DNA of 64,000 nt from Acrocarpospora corrugata. Its GTDB lineage: Bacteria; Actinomycetota; Actinomycetes; Streptosporangiales; Streptosporangiaceae. Each line of letters begins with the position of its first letter. Position 1 is the first letter of the stretch. The position numbers were made by a program, and so were the translations under genes. The notes under the pieces are model-generated. The model saw nothing but the letters and a program-made list of their open reading frames with translations. It had not been told where the DNA came from and made no database searches. The stretch lies in contig NZ_BLAD01000056.1 of NCBI RefSeq assembly GCF_009687845.1, forward strand, positions 1 to 64,000. Direction: 5' to 3'. This document shows positions 8,006 to 19,384 of this stretch, in pieces.

Positions 8006-9261
8006 GTGGACATCGACGAACTCACCCTGTTCCCCCGTCGCGCCGAAGCGATGGCGAGAGAAGCTCTGGCGGACACCCGAGTAGTGGTGATCAATGGAGC
8101 CCGACAGGTCGGCAAGAGCACCCTTGCCCGGTCCATCGTCCACAGGTCGACCGGGTCCGCGAAATCTACCTGGACCAAGCCGCCGTACGCGCGGCGGCAA
8201 GACATGACCCGGACGGTATCGTCCAGCACGACGGGCTGCTGCTCATCGATGAGATCCAGCGTGTCCCCGATCTCCTGTTGTCCATCAAGCGCGAAGTGGA
8301 CGCGGACCCCCGCCCTGGTCGTTTCCTCCTGACGGGCTCGGCTCGCCTGCTCGGGCTGCGCGACCTTCCCGACGCGCTTCCGGGACGGTCCGAGACGATC
8401 GAACTGTGGCCACTCTCCCAAGGAGAGATCGAGCAACGTCCCGACGGATTCGTCGACGCGGTCTTCCGCGGGGGAGCGGACATCAATATTCGCGCATCGA
8501 GGTTCCGCCGGTCCGACTACCTCGATCGCGCGTTGCGCGGGGGATACCCAGAGGCCGTCCACCGCCCCACACACCGGCGGCGGGCCCGCTTCTTCGAGTC
8601 CTACATCTCCGACCTCATCAACCGGGACGTCAAGCAGGTCTCCGACATCGAGCGGCCGACGGACATGCGGCGCCTGCTGAACGTCCTGTGCGGGAGGATG
8701 AGCGGGCTGCTTGTGATCGACAACATCAGCCGCGACCTCGGCCTCCCCCGCAACACCGTGAAACGGTACGTCGACCTGCTCGACCTGGTCTACCTCGTCA
8801 GGCGGATACCCGCCTGGTCGTCCAACGCCACGACGCGAGCGGTCGCGACGCCGAAACTCCTCGTCGTGGATTCCGGTCTGGGAGCGCATCTGGCGGGACT
8901 CACGCCCGCCCGGGCCACCGACGTCGCCGCGCCCATCGGGCCGTTGCTGGAGAACTTCGTCCTCGGGGAGCTCGCTCGCCAGCTGTCCTGGGCCGAGGAA
9001 CCGGTACGCCTCCACCACTACCGTGACCGCGACGGTGTCGAGGTGGACGCCGTTCTGGAACGCGCCTCCGGGGAGATCGCCGGTATTGAGGTCAAGGCGA
9101 GCGAGACCGTGCGAGCGGACGATTTCCAAGGGCTTCAGCATCTTGCCCGGAAGATAGGTGACCGGCTCATCGCGGGTTTCGTCATGTACGCCGGCCGGGA
9201 GGTGCTTCCGTTCGGCGACCGGATGCGGGCTCTGCCGATGTCCTGCCTGTGGGAAACGTGA
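8006..9261 (+). pseudogene. DUF4143 AAA ATPase with one frameshift
   Basis: The N-terminal part (frame of GTG 8006) holds the Walker A motif NGARQVGKSTLA and runs to about 8150. The reading then continues one frame over with REIYLDQAAVR, Walker B LLLIDEIQRV, the FLLTGSARLL sensor, and the C-terminal DUF4143 nuclease-like region with DGVEVDAVLE and GIEVKAS. The two parts together match the usual length of about 420 residues. The shift lies in 8140-8156, around ACCGGGTCCGCG. These proteins are common in bacteria, often in accessory regions, with no settled function. A sequencing indel cannot be excluded. Confidence 0.82.
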
Positions 9262-9263
9262 AG

Positions 9264-9291
9264 GGGACCCCTTGATCACTCAAGAGGTCCC
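9264..9291 (+). terminator. Hairpin terminator after the DUF4143 gene
   Basis: GGGACC and GGTCCC, with inner TTGA/TCAA pairs around a TCAC loop, form a stem-loop starting 3 bp after the stop at 9261. A short T-containing run follows. It fits an intrinsic terminator of the actinobacterial type. Confidence 0.6.
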
Positions 9292-9316
9292 GTTTCGACG
9301 GCCGATGTTCGTCCGG

Positions 9317-9400
9317 TGAGGTGGGCAGTCCCGTCGGACAGCTGCCGCCGCAGTGGCCGTTGGGGTTCTTCTCCAAGTACTGCTGATGGTGGCGCCTCGC
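9317..9400 (-). pseudogene. msrA: Remnant of msrA (methionine sulfoxide reductase A), C-terminal end only
   Basis: Read on the minus strand, this piece encodes HHQQYLEKNPNGHCGGSCPTGL, which closely matches the C-terminal tail of MsrA (YHQQYL, KNPNGYC and the terminal SCP region). The catalytic GCFWG region and the rest of the enzyme are absent, and no stop-free frame extends it. It is a relic of a deleted gene. Confidence 0.7.
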
Positions 9401-9497
9401 CCCCAGCAAATTGGAATCTCAACTCTCCGTACGCGGCGGAGGTTCGCGTTTCCCCGAACGCCGCATGGGTTAGCTGTGCTTAAGAGTCACGGAAGGT

Positions 9498-9526
9498 TTG
9501 CTTATTTGTGGTTAACGGCGTAAGCA
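9498..9526 (+). promoter_or_regulatory. Putative promoter of rarD
   Basis: TTGCTT (9498-9503), 17 bp, TAAGCA (9521-9526) lies just before the rarD ATG at 9542. A GGGG run at 9536-9539 may serve as a weak ribosome site. The hexamers are imperfect, so this is tentative. Confidence 0.35.
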
Positions 9527-9541
9527 GTCAAACTGGGGCAC

Positions 9542-10474
9542 ATGCCTGAACTACGTCGGGGTCTTTGGTATGGGATTGCGGCCTACACCATGTGGGGCCT
9601 CTTTCCGCTGTACTGGCCACTGCTGAAGCCGTCCTCGGCGGTGGAGATCCTGGCGCATCGCATGGTGTGGTCGCTGGTCGCCGTCGTCGCGGTCCTGCTG
9701 GTACGCCGCCACTGGGGCTGGATCCGGACCATCACCCGCCGCCAACTTCTCCTGCTCACCCTGGCCGCGGTGCTGATCTCGGTCAACTGGGGCACCTACA
9801 TCTACGCGGTCAACACCGGCCACGTCGTCGAGAGCGCGCTGGGCTACTTCATCGGCCCGCTGGTCAACATCCTGTTCGGCGTCGTCGTCTTCCGGGAGCG
9901 GCTGCGCCGCTGGCAGTGGATCGCCGTCGGCCTGGGCGCCCTGGCCGTGGTCATCCTCACCCTCGCGTACGGCAGGCTCCCCTGGATCGCCCTCACCCTG
10001 GCCTTCTCCTTCGGCATGTACGGCCTGCTCAAGAAGACCGCCAACGTCGGCGCGGCCGAGAGCCTGACGGTGGAGACCGTGGTCCTGCTGATCCCGGCGC
10101 TGGTCTACCTGTGGACGCTGGGCGGCGAGAACACCTTCGGCCGGCAGGGCGTGGGCCACGCCCTGCTGCTGGTGGGCGGCGGAATCGTCACCGCCATCCC
10201 GCTGCTCGCCTTCACCGCGGCGGCCATCCGGGTCCCGATGAGCATCGTCGGGATGATGCAGTACATCGCCCCGGTGATCCAGTTCCTGGTCGGCGTGTTC
10301 ATCGCGCACGAGTCGATGCCCGCCAGCAGATGGGCCGGATTCGCGGTCGTCTGGCTGGCCCTGTGCGTCTTCACCTGGGACAGCCTGCGCAACGGCCTGG
10401 CCGTCCGGCGCGCGGCCAAGCAGCCGGACGAGGAAGAGCTTCCGGAAGCGGCGCTGACCGCGCGCAGCGGCTAG
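9542..10474 (+). CDS. rarD: EamA-family transporter RarD
   Basis: This 310-residue protein has ten hydrophobic helices and the RarD hallmarks YTMWGLFPLYW near residue 17, the repeated EamA fold, and the late PMSIVGMMQYIAPVIQF stretch. RarD proteins are inner-membrane drug/metabolite exporters of unproven substrate (named after chloramphenicol sensitivity in other bacteria). The last 25 residues are a charged cytoplasmic tail. It stands alone on the plus strand and converges with the polyprenyl synthase gene, with a 7-bp gap. Confidence 0.88.
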   Translation: MPELRRGLWYGIAAYTMWGLFPLYWPLLKPSSAVEILAHRMVWSLVAVVAVLLVRRHWGWIRTITRRQLLLLTLAAVLISVNWGTYIYAVNTGHVVESALGYFIGPLVNILFGVVVFRERLRRWQWIAVGLGALAVVILTLAYGRLPWIALTLAFSFGMYGLLKKTANVGAAESLTVETVVLLIPALVYLWTLGGENTFGRQGVGHALLLVGGGIVTAIPLLAFTAAAIRVPMSIVGMMQYIAPVIQFLVGVFIAHESMPASRWAGFAVVWLALCVFTWDSLRNGLAVRRAAKQPDEEELPEAALTARSG

Positions 10475-10481
10475 CGGGACC

Positions 10482-11477
10482 TCAGCCCGAGCGTTCGACC
10501 ACGTAGTCGCACAGGTACATCAGGGCTGCCCGGGCGGGGATGTCCGGCAGCCCGGCCAGTTCGGTCTTCCCGCGATCGGCCCAGCGCAGCAAGTCGCCCC
10601 GCGCCCGCTTGAGCGCGTCGCTGTCCCGCAGCAGGAACAGCGCCTCGTCGACATCCGATTCGGCCACCGGCGCGGAGATGAGCGCCCGCAACCGGGCTTC
10701 CGCCGGCGACGTCGACCCCAACGCGTACAGAACCGGCAGCGTGCGGATGCCTTCCCGCAGGTCCGTCCCGGGGGTCTTGCCGGAGCCGACCGTCTCGGAA
10801 GCCACGTCGATCAGGTCGTCGCCGAGCTGCCAGGCGATGCCGATGGCCTCGCAGGCGCTGGTGAGCCGGCCGATGACGTCCTCGGACGCGCCGGACAGCA
10901 GGGCGCCGAACCGGCCCGACGTGGCGATCAGCGAGCCCGTCTTGTCGGAGAGCACGCTCAGATAGTGGGTGATCGGGTCGGCGTCGGGCGCGGGGCCGAT
11001 GGTCTCCCTGATCTGGCCGCGGATCAGCCGGGAGAACGTCCTGGCCTGGATCCGGACCGCTTCCGGGCCGAGGTCGGCGAGCAGGTCGGCGGCCTGGGCG
11101 AACAGGTAGTCGCCGGTGAGGATGGCGACCGTGTTGTTCCAGCGGGCGTTGGCCGAGGCGGAGCCCCGGCGGATGGCCGCCTCGTCCATCACGTCGTCGT
11201 GGTACAGCGTGGCCAGGTGGGTGAGTTCCATCACCACCGCGCCGGGCACCACCGCCCCCGCGCCCGGCTCGCCGAACTGCGCGGCCAGCAGCACCAGCAT
11301 GGCCCGGAACCGCTTACCCCCGGCCTCGATGAGATGTTTGGACGCCTCCGTCACGAAGGCGTCCTCACTCTCCACACAGGTCCTGAGCAGCCGCTCCACG
11401 GCGGCCAGCCCGGTGGCCAGGTCCTCGGCCAGCCGCTCGTCGACGACGGGCAGATCAACAACGGGCGGCGCGGCCAT
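10482..11477 (-). CDS. grcC1: Long-chain polyprenyl diphosphate synthase, likely for the menaquinone side chain
   Basis: This 331-residue trans-prenyltransferase has both aspartate-rich motifs, DDVMD near residue 93 and GDDLID near 218, plus KTGSLI and KTPGTDLREG. It condenses isopentenyl diphosphate onto allylic primers. The gene is 11 bp after nuoN and behind GGAG, so it is the last gene of the menJ-nuo operon. In M. tuberculosis the homologue GrcC1 (Rv0562) lies beside menJ and menG, which supports a role in the menaquinone tail. The chain length cannot be read from the sequence with certainty. Confidence 0.85.
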   Translation of the reverse strand: MAAPPVVDLPVVDERLAEDLATGLAAVERLLRTCVESEDAFVTEASKHLIEAGGKRFRAMLVLLAAQFGEPGAGAVVPGAVVMELTHLATLYHDDVMDEAAIRRGSASANARWNNTVAILTGDYLFAQAADLLADLGPEAVRIQARTFSRLIRGQIRETIGPAPDADPITHYLSVLSDKTGSLIATSGRFGALLSGASEDVIGRLTSACEAIGIAWQLGDDLIDVASETVGSGKTPGTDLREGIRTLPVLYALGSTSPAEARLRALISAPVAESDVDEALFLLRDSDALKRARGDLLRWADRGKTELAGLPDIPARAALMYLCDYVVERSG

Positions 11478-11488
11478 GGTGCAAGCTC

Positions 11489-13032
<1,544 letters not shown>

Positions 13033-13036
<4 letters not shown>

Positions 13037-14529
13037 TGGCCCTCCTTAGCGACGGCCGCGGGGGTGGTCACCGAGACGTTGGTGACCGTCTCCTTGACCG
13101 ACGGGTTGATGACGTCGAGCAGTGGCTTCGGGAAGAAGCCGAGCACGATGATGAGGGCGACGAGCGGACCGACCACCCAGCGTTCCCTGCTGTTCAGGTC
13201 CGGCATGGTCTGGACCGACTCGGCGGTCGGGCCGTTCATGGTCCGCTGGTACATCCACAGGATGTAGATGGCGGCCAGCACCACGCCGGTGGCGGCGATG
13301 ACGGCGAACACCGCGTGCTTCTCGAAGGTCCCCACCAGCACCAGGAACTCGCTGACGAACGGGCTGAGGCCGGGCAGCGAGAGCCCGGAGAGCCCGGCCA
13401 CCAGGAAGGTGCCCGCCAGGATGGGGGCGACCTTCTGGACGCCGCCGTAGTCGGCGATGAAGTGCGAGCCGCGCCGGTAGATCAGGAACCCGGCGATCAG
13501 GAACAGCGCCCCGGTGGAGAAGCCGTGGTTGACCATGTAGAGGGCGGAGCCGGTCATCGAGTTCTGGGTCATCGCGAAGACGCCCATCGCGATGAAGCCG
13601 AAGTGCGAGATCGACGTGTACGCGATCAGGCGCTTGATGTCGGTCTGCCCTATGGCCACGACGGCCCCGTACACGATCCCGATCACGGCCAGCGTCATGA
13701 CGACCGGGGTCGCCCAGGCAGAGGCCTCGGGGAACAGCTCCAGGCAGAACCGCAGCATGCCGTACGTGCCGACCTTGTCCAGCACGCCGACCAGGAGCAC
13801 GGCCGCGCCGGCCGGGGCCTGCGCGGCGGCGTCGGGCAGCCAGGTGTGGAACGGCCAGAGCGGAGCCTTGATCGCGAACGCGATGAAGAAGCCGAGGAAC
13901 AGCCACTTCTGCGTGGTCGGGTCGGTGATCGCGCCGATCAGCTGGGGGAACAGGAAGGTGCCCTTGTCCGCGACCACGTACAGCGCGATCACGGCCACCA
14001 GCATGAGCAGGCCGCCGAACAGCGAGTACAGCAGGAACTTGACCGCCGCGTACGAGCGCTGCGCCCCGCCGTAAGACCCGATCATGAAGTACATCGGGAT
14101 CAGCATGGCTTCGAAGAACACGTAGAAGAGGAAGACGTCGGTCGCCGCGAAGACGCCGATCATCATCGCTTCCAGCACCAGCAGCAGCGCGAAGTACGTC
14201 CGGACCGACCGCTTGCCCGCCTCGGCGTCATGCCAGGAGGCCAGCACCACGATCGGCACCAGGATGGCCGACAGCAGGATCAGCACCAGCGCGACCCCGT
14301 CCACGGCGACCGCGTAGTGCACGCCGAAGGCGGGGATCCAGTCGTAGGTCTCGGCGAACTGGAAGCGGTCGCCGTTCGGGCTGAACTGGACGGTCATCAC
14401 GATGGTGAGCACCATCACGACCAGGGACACCGCCAGGGTGGCCTGCTTGGCGAGCTTGTCGTTCTTGACGAACGCCACGCCCAGCGCGCCCAGCACGGAC
14501 ACGCCCATCAATATCGAGAGCCAGGGCAT
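13033..14529 (-). CDS. nuoM: NADH-quinone oxidoreductase subunit M
   Basis: The ATG at 14529 shares one base with the nuoL stop (TGATG) and gives a 498-residue protein starting MPWLSILMG. Antiporter-like landmarks include PLWPFHTWLPDA around residue 230 and DIKRLIAYTSISHFGF near 295. It is a proton-channel subunit of the complex I membrane arm. Longer in-frame upstream starts would overlap nuoL coding sequence and carry no homology. Confidence 0.96.
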
Positions 14530-16436
14530 CACAAGGTCCCTACGACGAACCAGGCGCCGGCCAGGATGGCCGCGCCGACGAATATTGACAGCGCGTACGA
14601 GCGGACGTAGCCGGTCTGGATGCGCCGCAGCCGTCCGGAGGTGCCGCCGATGCCCGCTGCCAGGCCGTTCACCAGGCCGTCGATGCCGCGGTTGTCGAAC
14701 CAGACGGCGAGCCGGGTCAGCCACTGGCCGGGGCGCATGAAGAGCGCCTCGTTGAGGGCGTCGCCGTACAGGTCGCGGCGGGCGAAGGTGGTGAGCACGG
14801 AGCCGCGCGGGGCGACCGCGGGGACCTCCTGGCGGCCGTACTTGAGCCAGGCGTAGGCCGCGCCGAGCGCGACCAGGGCCAGGGTGGCCAGGCCGACCGG
14901 GCTGACCGCGTGGAACTCCGGCAGCTCCTCGGGGCGGCCGACCGCGGGGCCGAGGAAGATCATGAGGCGGTTACCCACGATCAGGAAGGCGCCGAGCACG
15001 ACCGAGCCGATGGCCAGCAGGATCAGCGGCCAGGTCATCACGGCCGGCGACTCGTGCGGCTTGACGCCCTCGTCCCAGCGGGCCTTCCCGAAGAAGGTCA
15101 TGAAGACCAGGCGGGACATGTAGAAGCCGGTGATGCCGGCGCCGACCACGGCCAGCCAGCCGAGGATCGCGTTGTGCTCCATCGTGGTCTCGATGATGCC
15201 GTCCTTGGTGAAGTAGCCGGACAGCAGCGGGAACCCGATGATCGCCAGGTAGCCGATGAAGAAGGTGATGAAGGTGATCGGCAGGTACTTGCGGAGGCCG
15301 CCGTACTTGCGCATGTCGACCTGGTCGTTCATGGCGTGCATGACCGAGCCGGCGCCGAGGAACAGGTTGGCCTTGAAGAAGCCGTGCGAGATGAGGTGCG
15401 CGATGGCGAAGGCGTACCCGACCGGGCCGAGGCCGGCCGCGAGCATCATGTAGCCGATCTGCGACATCGTGGAGCCGGCCAGGGCCTTCTTGATGTCGTC
15501 CTTGGCGGTACCGATGATCGCACCGGCGAGCAGGGTGGCCACGCCGACGATGGTGACGACCAGGGAGGCCGTGCCCTCGCCGGGGAAGAAGGCCGCGCCG
15601 GAGCGGACCACCAGGTAGACGCCGGCGGTGACCATGGTGGCGGCGTGGATGAGGGCGGAGACCGGGGTCGGGCCCTCCATCGCGTCCAGCAACCAGGACT
15701 GCAGCGGCAGCTGGGCCGACTTGCCGCAGGCGCCGAGCAAGAGCAGCAGGCCGATCGCGGTGATCGTGCCCTGCGACTCCGCGCCCGCCTTGGCGAAGAC
15801 CTCGCCGAAGGCGACCGAGCCGAACGAGGTGAACATGATGAAGATCGCGACGAGCAGGCCGAAGTCGCCGACCCGGTTCACCACGAACGCCTTCTTGGCG
15901 GCCGTCGCCGCGGTCGGCTTGAACTGCCAGAAGCCGATCAGCAGGTACGACGCCAGGCCGACACCCTCCCAGCCGACAAACAGCGCGACGTAGTTGTCGG
16001 CCAGCACCAGCAGCAGCATGGCCGCCACGAACAGGTTCAGGTAGGCGAAGAACCTGCGCCGGTCGTGGTCGTGCGACATGTAGCCGATCGAGTAGATGTG
16101 GATCAGCGAACCGACCCCGGTGATCAGCAGCGCGAACGAGACCGACAGCGGGTCGATCAGCAGCCCCATGTCGGCGACGCCGGGGATGAACTCATACAGC
16201 GACACGCCGCGGCGGCGCTCCCCGGGCGCGAACCCGAGCAGCTGGAAGAAGACCAGCGCGGCGACCACGAACGACGCCAGCGCCATCAGCACGCCGAAGT
16301 AGTGGCCCCATTTGTCGGTACGGCGACCGCCCAGCAGCAGCACCGCGGCCCCGAGCAGGGGCAGCACGATCATGAGCCAGCCGACCCCGATCGCACCGCC
16401 CGGGTTCGAGAGGATCTCAGCGGGTTCCACGGTCAC
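14529..16436 (-). CDS. nuoL: NADH-quinone oxidoreductase subunit L
   Basis: This 635-residue distal proton-pumping subunit has the typical [18 protein letters not shown] segment, [20 protein letters not shown] and [17 protein letters not shown]. Its long C-terminal amphipathic helix braces the membrane arm. The GTG start is preceded by AAAGAGG and lies 4 bp downstream of the nuoK stop. The length is within the usual 610-650. Confidence 0.97.
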   Translation of the reverse strand: MTVEPAEILSNPGGAIGVGWLMIVLPLLGAAVLLLGGRRTDKWGHYFGVLMALASFVVAALVFFQLLGFAPGERRRGVSLYEFIPGVADMGLLIDPLSVSFALLITGVGSLIHIYSIGYMSHDHDRRRFFAYLNLFVAAMLLLVLADNYVALFVGWEGVGLASYLLIGFWQFKPTAATAAKKAFVVNRVGDFGLLVAIFIMFTSFGSVAFGEVFAKAGAESQGTITAIGLLLLLGACGKSAQLPLQSWLLDAMEGPTPVSALIHAATMVTAGVYLVVRSGAAFFPGEGTASLVVTIVGVATLLAGAIIGTAKDDIKKALAGSTMSQIGYMMLAAGLGPVGYAFAIAHLISHGFFKANLFLGAGSVMHAMNDQVDMRKYGGLRKYLPITFITFFIGYLAIIGFPLLSGYFTKDGIIETTMEHNAILGWLAVVGAGITGFYMSRLVFMTFFGKARWDEGVKPHESPAVMTWPLILLAIGSVVLGAFLIVGNRLMIFLGPAVGRPEELPEFHAVSPVGLATLALVALGAAYAWLKYGRQEVPAVAPRGSVLTTFARRDLYGDALNEALFMRPGQWLTRLAVWFDNRGIDGLVNGLAAGIGGTSGRLRRIQTGYVRSYALSIFVGAAILAGAWFVVGTL

Positions 16437-16440
16437 CTCT

Positions 16441-16737
16441 TTAGTACTTCAGCAGGCTGGCGTCGTCGACGGACGCGGACCTGCGGGTTCGGAAGATCGT
16501 CACGATGATGGCCAGCCCCACGACGACCTCGGCGGCCGCCACGATCATCACGAAAAAGGCGATGACCTGGCCCTCGATGTTCCCGTGCTGGCGGGCGAAG
16601 GTGACGAACGCCAGGTTGCAGGCGTTGAGCATGAGCTCCACGCACATGAAGACCACGATGGCGTTGCGCCGGATCAGCACGCCGATGCCGCCGATCGCGA
16701 ACAGCAGCGCGCTCAGGATCAGGTAGTGGGTGGTCAC
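16441..16737 (-). CDS. nuoK: NADH-quinone oxidoreductase subunit K
   Basis: This 98-residue protein has three membrane helices and contains the conserved glutamates in [14 protein letters not shown] (helix 2) and [12 protein letters not shown] (helix 3) that take part in proton transfer. The GTG start overlaps the nuoJ stop by 4 bp. The length is the family norm. Confidence 0.97.
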   Translation of the reverse strand: MTTHYLILSALLFAIGGIGVLIRRNAIVVFMCVELMLNACNLAFVTFARQHGNIEGQVIAFFVMIVAAAEVVVGLAIIVTIFRTRRSASVDDASLLKY

Positions 16738-17513
16738 TTGGAGTTCTCGCCTTCCGTGATCTCGGCGACCGGGGTCTCGGACGCGTCCAGCTCACCGGAA
16801 CGCTCTTCGAGGAGCTCTTCGGTGTGCCGGGCCAGGTGCCGGTTGACCGACAGCTGCGAGATCGATCCGTCGGGCAGCAGCGCGGGCATGTCGATGGCGT
16901 TGTGCCGGGCGTAGGTGCCGGGACCCGGCAGCGAGGCCGGGTTGGCGCCGGTCTCGCCGAACGCGACGAACCGGGCCCTGGACAGGTCCTTCTGGGTGGC
17001 CTTCGCCTCGGCGCGCTCCCGGTGCGCGAGCACCATCGCGCCCAGCGCCGCCGTGATCAGCAGCGCCGAGGTGACTTCGAACGCGAAGACGTACCGAGTG
17101 AAGATCGCCTCGGCCAGGCTGGGCACGTTGCCGGCCTGGTTGACGGCGGCCAGCCCGGTCGGCGCGGCGAAGACGACGTTGCCGAAGCCGAGCGCCAGCA
17201 GGACGGCGAAGCCGAGACCGGCCAGGAACGCCCAGAAGCGCTGGCCGCGCAGGGTCTCCACCAGCGAGTCCGAGGAGTCCACGCCGACCAGCATGAGCAC
17301 GAACAGGAAGAGCATCATGACCGCGCCGGTGTAGACGATGATCTGCACCGCGGCCAGGAAAGGCGCGTCCTGTACGGCGTAGAGCACCGCCAGCGAGAGC
17401 ATGACCACGCCGAGCATCAGCGCGGAGTACACCGCCTTGCGGCTGAAGACGAGTCCGAGCGCCGCGGCGACGGAGGCCACCGCCAGCACCCAGAACGTGA
17501 CCGTCTCACCCAT
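16734..17513 (-). CDS. nuoJ: NADH-quinone oxidoreductase subunit J
   Basis: This 259-residue subunit has five N-terminal helices, including the [18 protein letters not shown] segment that changes conformation during turnover. A hydrophilic tail of about 85 residues, absent from the E. coli protein (184 residues), is usual in actinobacterial NuoJ. The start at 17513 lies 8 bp inside the end of nuoI. Confidence 0.95.
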   Translation of the reverse strand: MGETVTFWVLAVASVAAALGLVFSRKAVYSALMLGVVMLSLAVLYAVQDAPFLAAVQIIVYTGAVMMLFLFVLMLVGVDSSDSLVETLRGQRFWAFLAGLGFAVLLALGFGNVVFAAPTGLAAVNQAGNVPSLAEAIFTRYVFAFEVTSALLITAALGAMVLAHRERAEAKATQKDLSRARFVAFGETGANPASLPGPGTYARHNAIDMPALLPDGSISQLSVNRHLARHTEELLEERSGELDASETPVAEITEGENSK

Positions 17514-18021
17514 TGTCGCGCCCCAACCGGTAGTAGTCCTCTTCGGTCTCTCCGAGGCGCATCGGGTGCGGCGGCTGCTCCATGCCGGCCATCAGCGGGG
17601 CGAGCAGCATCTCCTTGGTGTAGATGAGCGACTCGCGGGTGGTGTCGGCCAGCTCGTACTCGTTGGTCATCGTCAGCGCCCGGGTCGGGCACGCTTCGAT
17701 GCACAGGCCGCACAGGATGCACCGCAGGTAGTTGATCTGGTACGTCCGGCCGTACCGCTCACCGGGCGAGTAGCGTTCCTCGTCGGTGTTGTCGCCGCCC
17801 TCCACGAAGATGGCGTCGGCCGGGCACGCCCAGGCGCACAGCTCGCAGCCGATGCACTTCTCCAGGCCGTCCGGCCAGCGGTTGAGCTGGTGCCGCCCGT
17901 GGAAGCGAGGCGCCGTCGGGCGCTTCTCCTCCGGGTAGTTGACCGTGATCGGCTTCTTGAAGATGTGGTGGAAGGTGACGCCGAACCCCTTGACCGGATT
18001 CAGCCATTCGAACTTAGGCAC
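17506..18021 (-). CDS. nuoI: NADH-quinone oxidoreductase subunit I (two 4Fe-4S clusters)
   Basis: The GTG at 18021 behind AAGGAGG gives 171 residues starting [12 protein letters not shown]. Two ferredoxin motifs are present: C56, C59, C62, C66 and C101, C104, C107, C111, for clusters N6a and N6b that pass electrons toward NuoB. A longer frame upstream is inside nuoH and lacks homology. The start overlaps the nuoH stop by 8 bp. Confidence 0.97.
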   Translation of the reverse strand: MPKFEWLNPVKGFGVTFHHIFKKPITVNYPEEKRPTAPRFHGRHQLNRWPDGLEKCIGCELCAWACPADAIFVEGGDNTDEERYSPGERYGRTYQINYLRCILCGLCIEACPTRALTMTNEYELADTTRESLIYTKEMLLAPLMAGMEQPPHPMRLGETEEDYYRLGRDNG

Positions 18022-19384
18022 TGGGGACCTCCTTGCGATTAAGCCCCGTGGTGGCCCCGTGGTAGTGCGGAAGATCAAGGGCGGGCACCGGGAACCCGCC
18101 GGCCGTGGGCTGGTCGCGGAGCTGGTCGAACTCCTCCGCCTCCTGGGCGGCCCGCTGCTCCCTGCGGCGCTGCAGCACGGTGTCGAACCGGAAGTACACG
18201 CCGAGCGCGCCGACCACCACGATCGCCATCAGCACGATGACGAGCGGGCTGTTGTCGACCCGCAGGGCGCGGAAGCTGGCCACCATCAGGATCCAGGCCA
18301 GGTTCAGCGGGATCAGGACCTTCCAGCCGAAGTGCATCAGCTGGTCGTACCTGACCCGCGGCAGCGAGGCGCGGACCCAGACGAAGAAGCAGAAGAGCAG
18401 GACGAGCTTGGCGAAGAACCAGAGCATCGGCCACCAGCCGACGTTGGCGCCGTCCCACAGCGAGATCGGCCAGGGGGCCCGCCAGCCGCCGAGGAACAGC
18501 GTGGTCGCGACGCCGGAGACGACGAACACGTTCACGTACTCGGCCAGCATGAACATGGCGAACTTCAGCGACGAGGAGTACTCGGTGTGGAAGCCGCCGA
18601 CCAGTTCGCCCTCGCCTTCCGGCAGGTCGAACGGGACCCGGTTGGTCTCGCCGAGCATGGTCAGCACGTAGATCAGGAACGACGGGATGAGCAGCACCGC
18701 GTACCAGGAGGGCAGCGGGATGTTCAGGCTCCCGAGCGCGAACGAGCCGCCGTCGGCCTGCTTGGCGACGATCTCGGAGGTGGACAGGGTGCCCGCGTAG
18801 AGGAAGACCGCCACGAAGGACAGGCCCATCGCGATCTCGTACGAGACCACCTGCGCGCTGGACCGCAGCCCGCCCAGGATCGCGTACGGCGAGCGCGACG
18901 CCCACCCGGCGAGCACGATCCCGTACACCCCGATCGAGGCCATCGCCAGGATCAGCAGCACCGCCACCGGCAGGTCGGTCAGCTGGAGCGGCGTCTTCAC
19001 CCCGAACATCGACACGACCGGCCCGAACGGGATCACCGAGAAGGCCAGGAAGGCCGGCACCGCGATGATCACCGGGGCCAGGAAGTAGAGCAGCTTGTCG
19101 ACCTTGCGCGGCATCAGGTCTTCCTTCAGCCCCATCTTCAGACCGTCCGCGACGGTCTGCAGCAGGCCGAACTTGCCCGCCCGGTTGGGGCCGTAGCGGT
19201 GCTGCATGCGTGAGATGAGCTTGCGCTCGGTCCACACGCCCATCAGCACGCCGACCATCAGGAAGACGAAGAGAAAGACGGCCTTGATGATGCTGATCCA
19301 CAACGGATCGTGGCCGAAGTCCGCCAAGGTGGGCCCGGGGCTGGTCGGCCCCGGATTGGCCACCGGACTGACAAGGAAGGTCAT
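18014..19384 (-). CDS. nuoH: NADH-quinone oxidoreductase subunit H
   Basis: This 456-residue membrane subunit forms much of the quinone channel. It has the hallmark [19 protein letters not shown] near residue 65 and a conserved [19 protein letters not shown] loop near residue 250. The C-terminal cytoplasmic tail of about 60 residues is longer than in E. coli (325 residues) and is seen in actinobacteria. The ATG overlaps the nuoG stop by 4 bp. Confidence 0.96.
   Translation of the reverse strand: MTFLVSPVANPGPTSPGPTLADFGHDPLWISIIKAVFLFVFLMVGVLMGVWTERKLISRMQHRYGPNRAGKFGLLQTVADGLKMGLKEDLMPRKVDKLLYFLAPVIIAVPAFLAFSVIPFGPVVSMFGVKTPLQLTDLPVAVLLILAMASIGVYGIVLAGWASRSPYAILGGLRSSAQVVSYEIAMGLSFVAVFLYAGTLSTSEIVAKQADGGSFALGSLNIPLPSWYAVLLIPSFLIYVLTMLGETNRVPFDLPEGEGELVGGFHTEYSSSLKFAMFMLAEYVNVFVVSGVATTLFLGGWRAPWPISLWDGANVGWWPMLWFFAKLVLLFCFFVWVRASLPRVRYDQLMHFGWKVLIPLNLAWILMVASFRALRVDNSPLVIVLMAIVVVGALGVYFRFDTVLQRRREQRAAQEAEEFDQLRDQPTAGGFPVPALDLPHYHGATTGLNRKEVPSA

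Noticed and set aside
18022-18078. Longer NuoI beginning upstream at 18078
   Set aside because: The added residues lie inside nuoH, are not homologous, and the GTG at 18021 has an AAGGAGG site.
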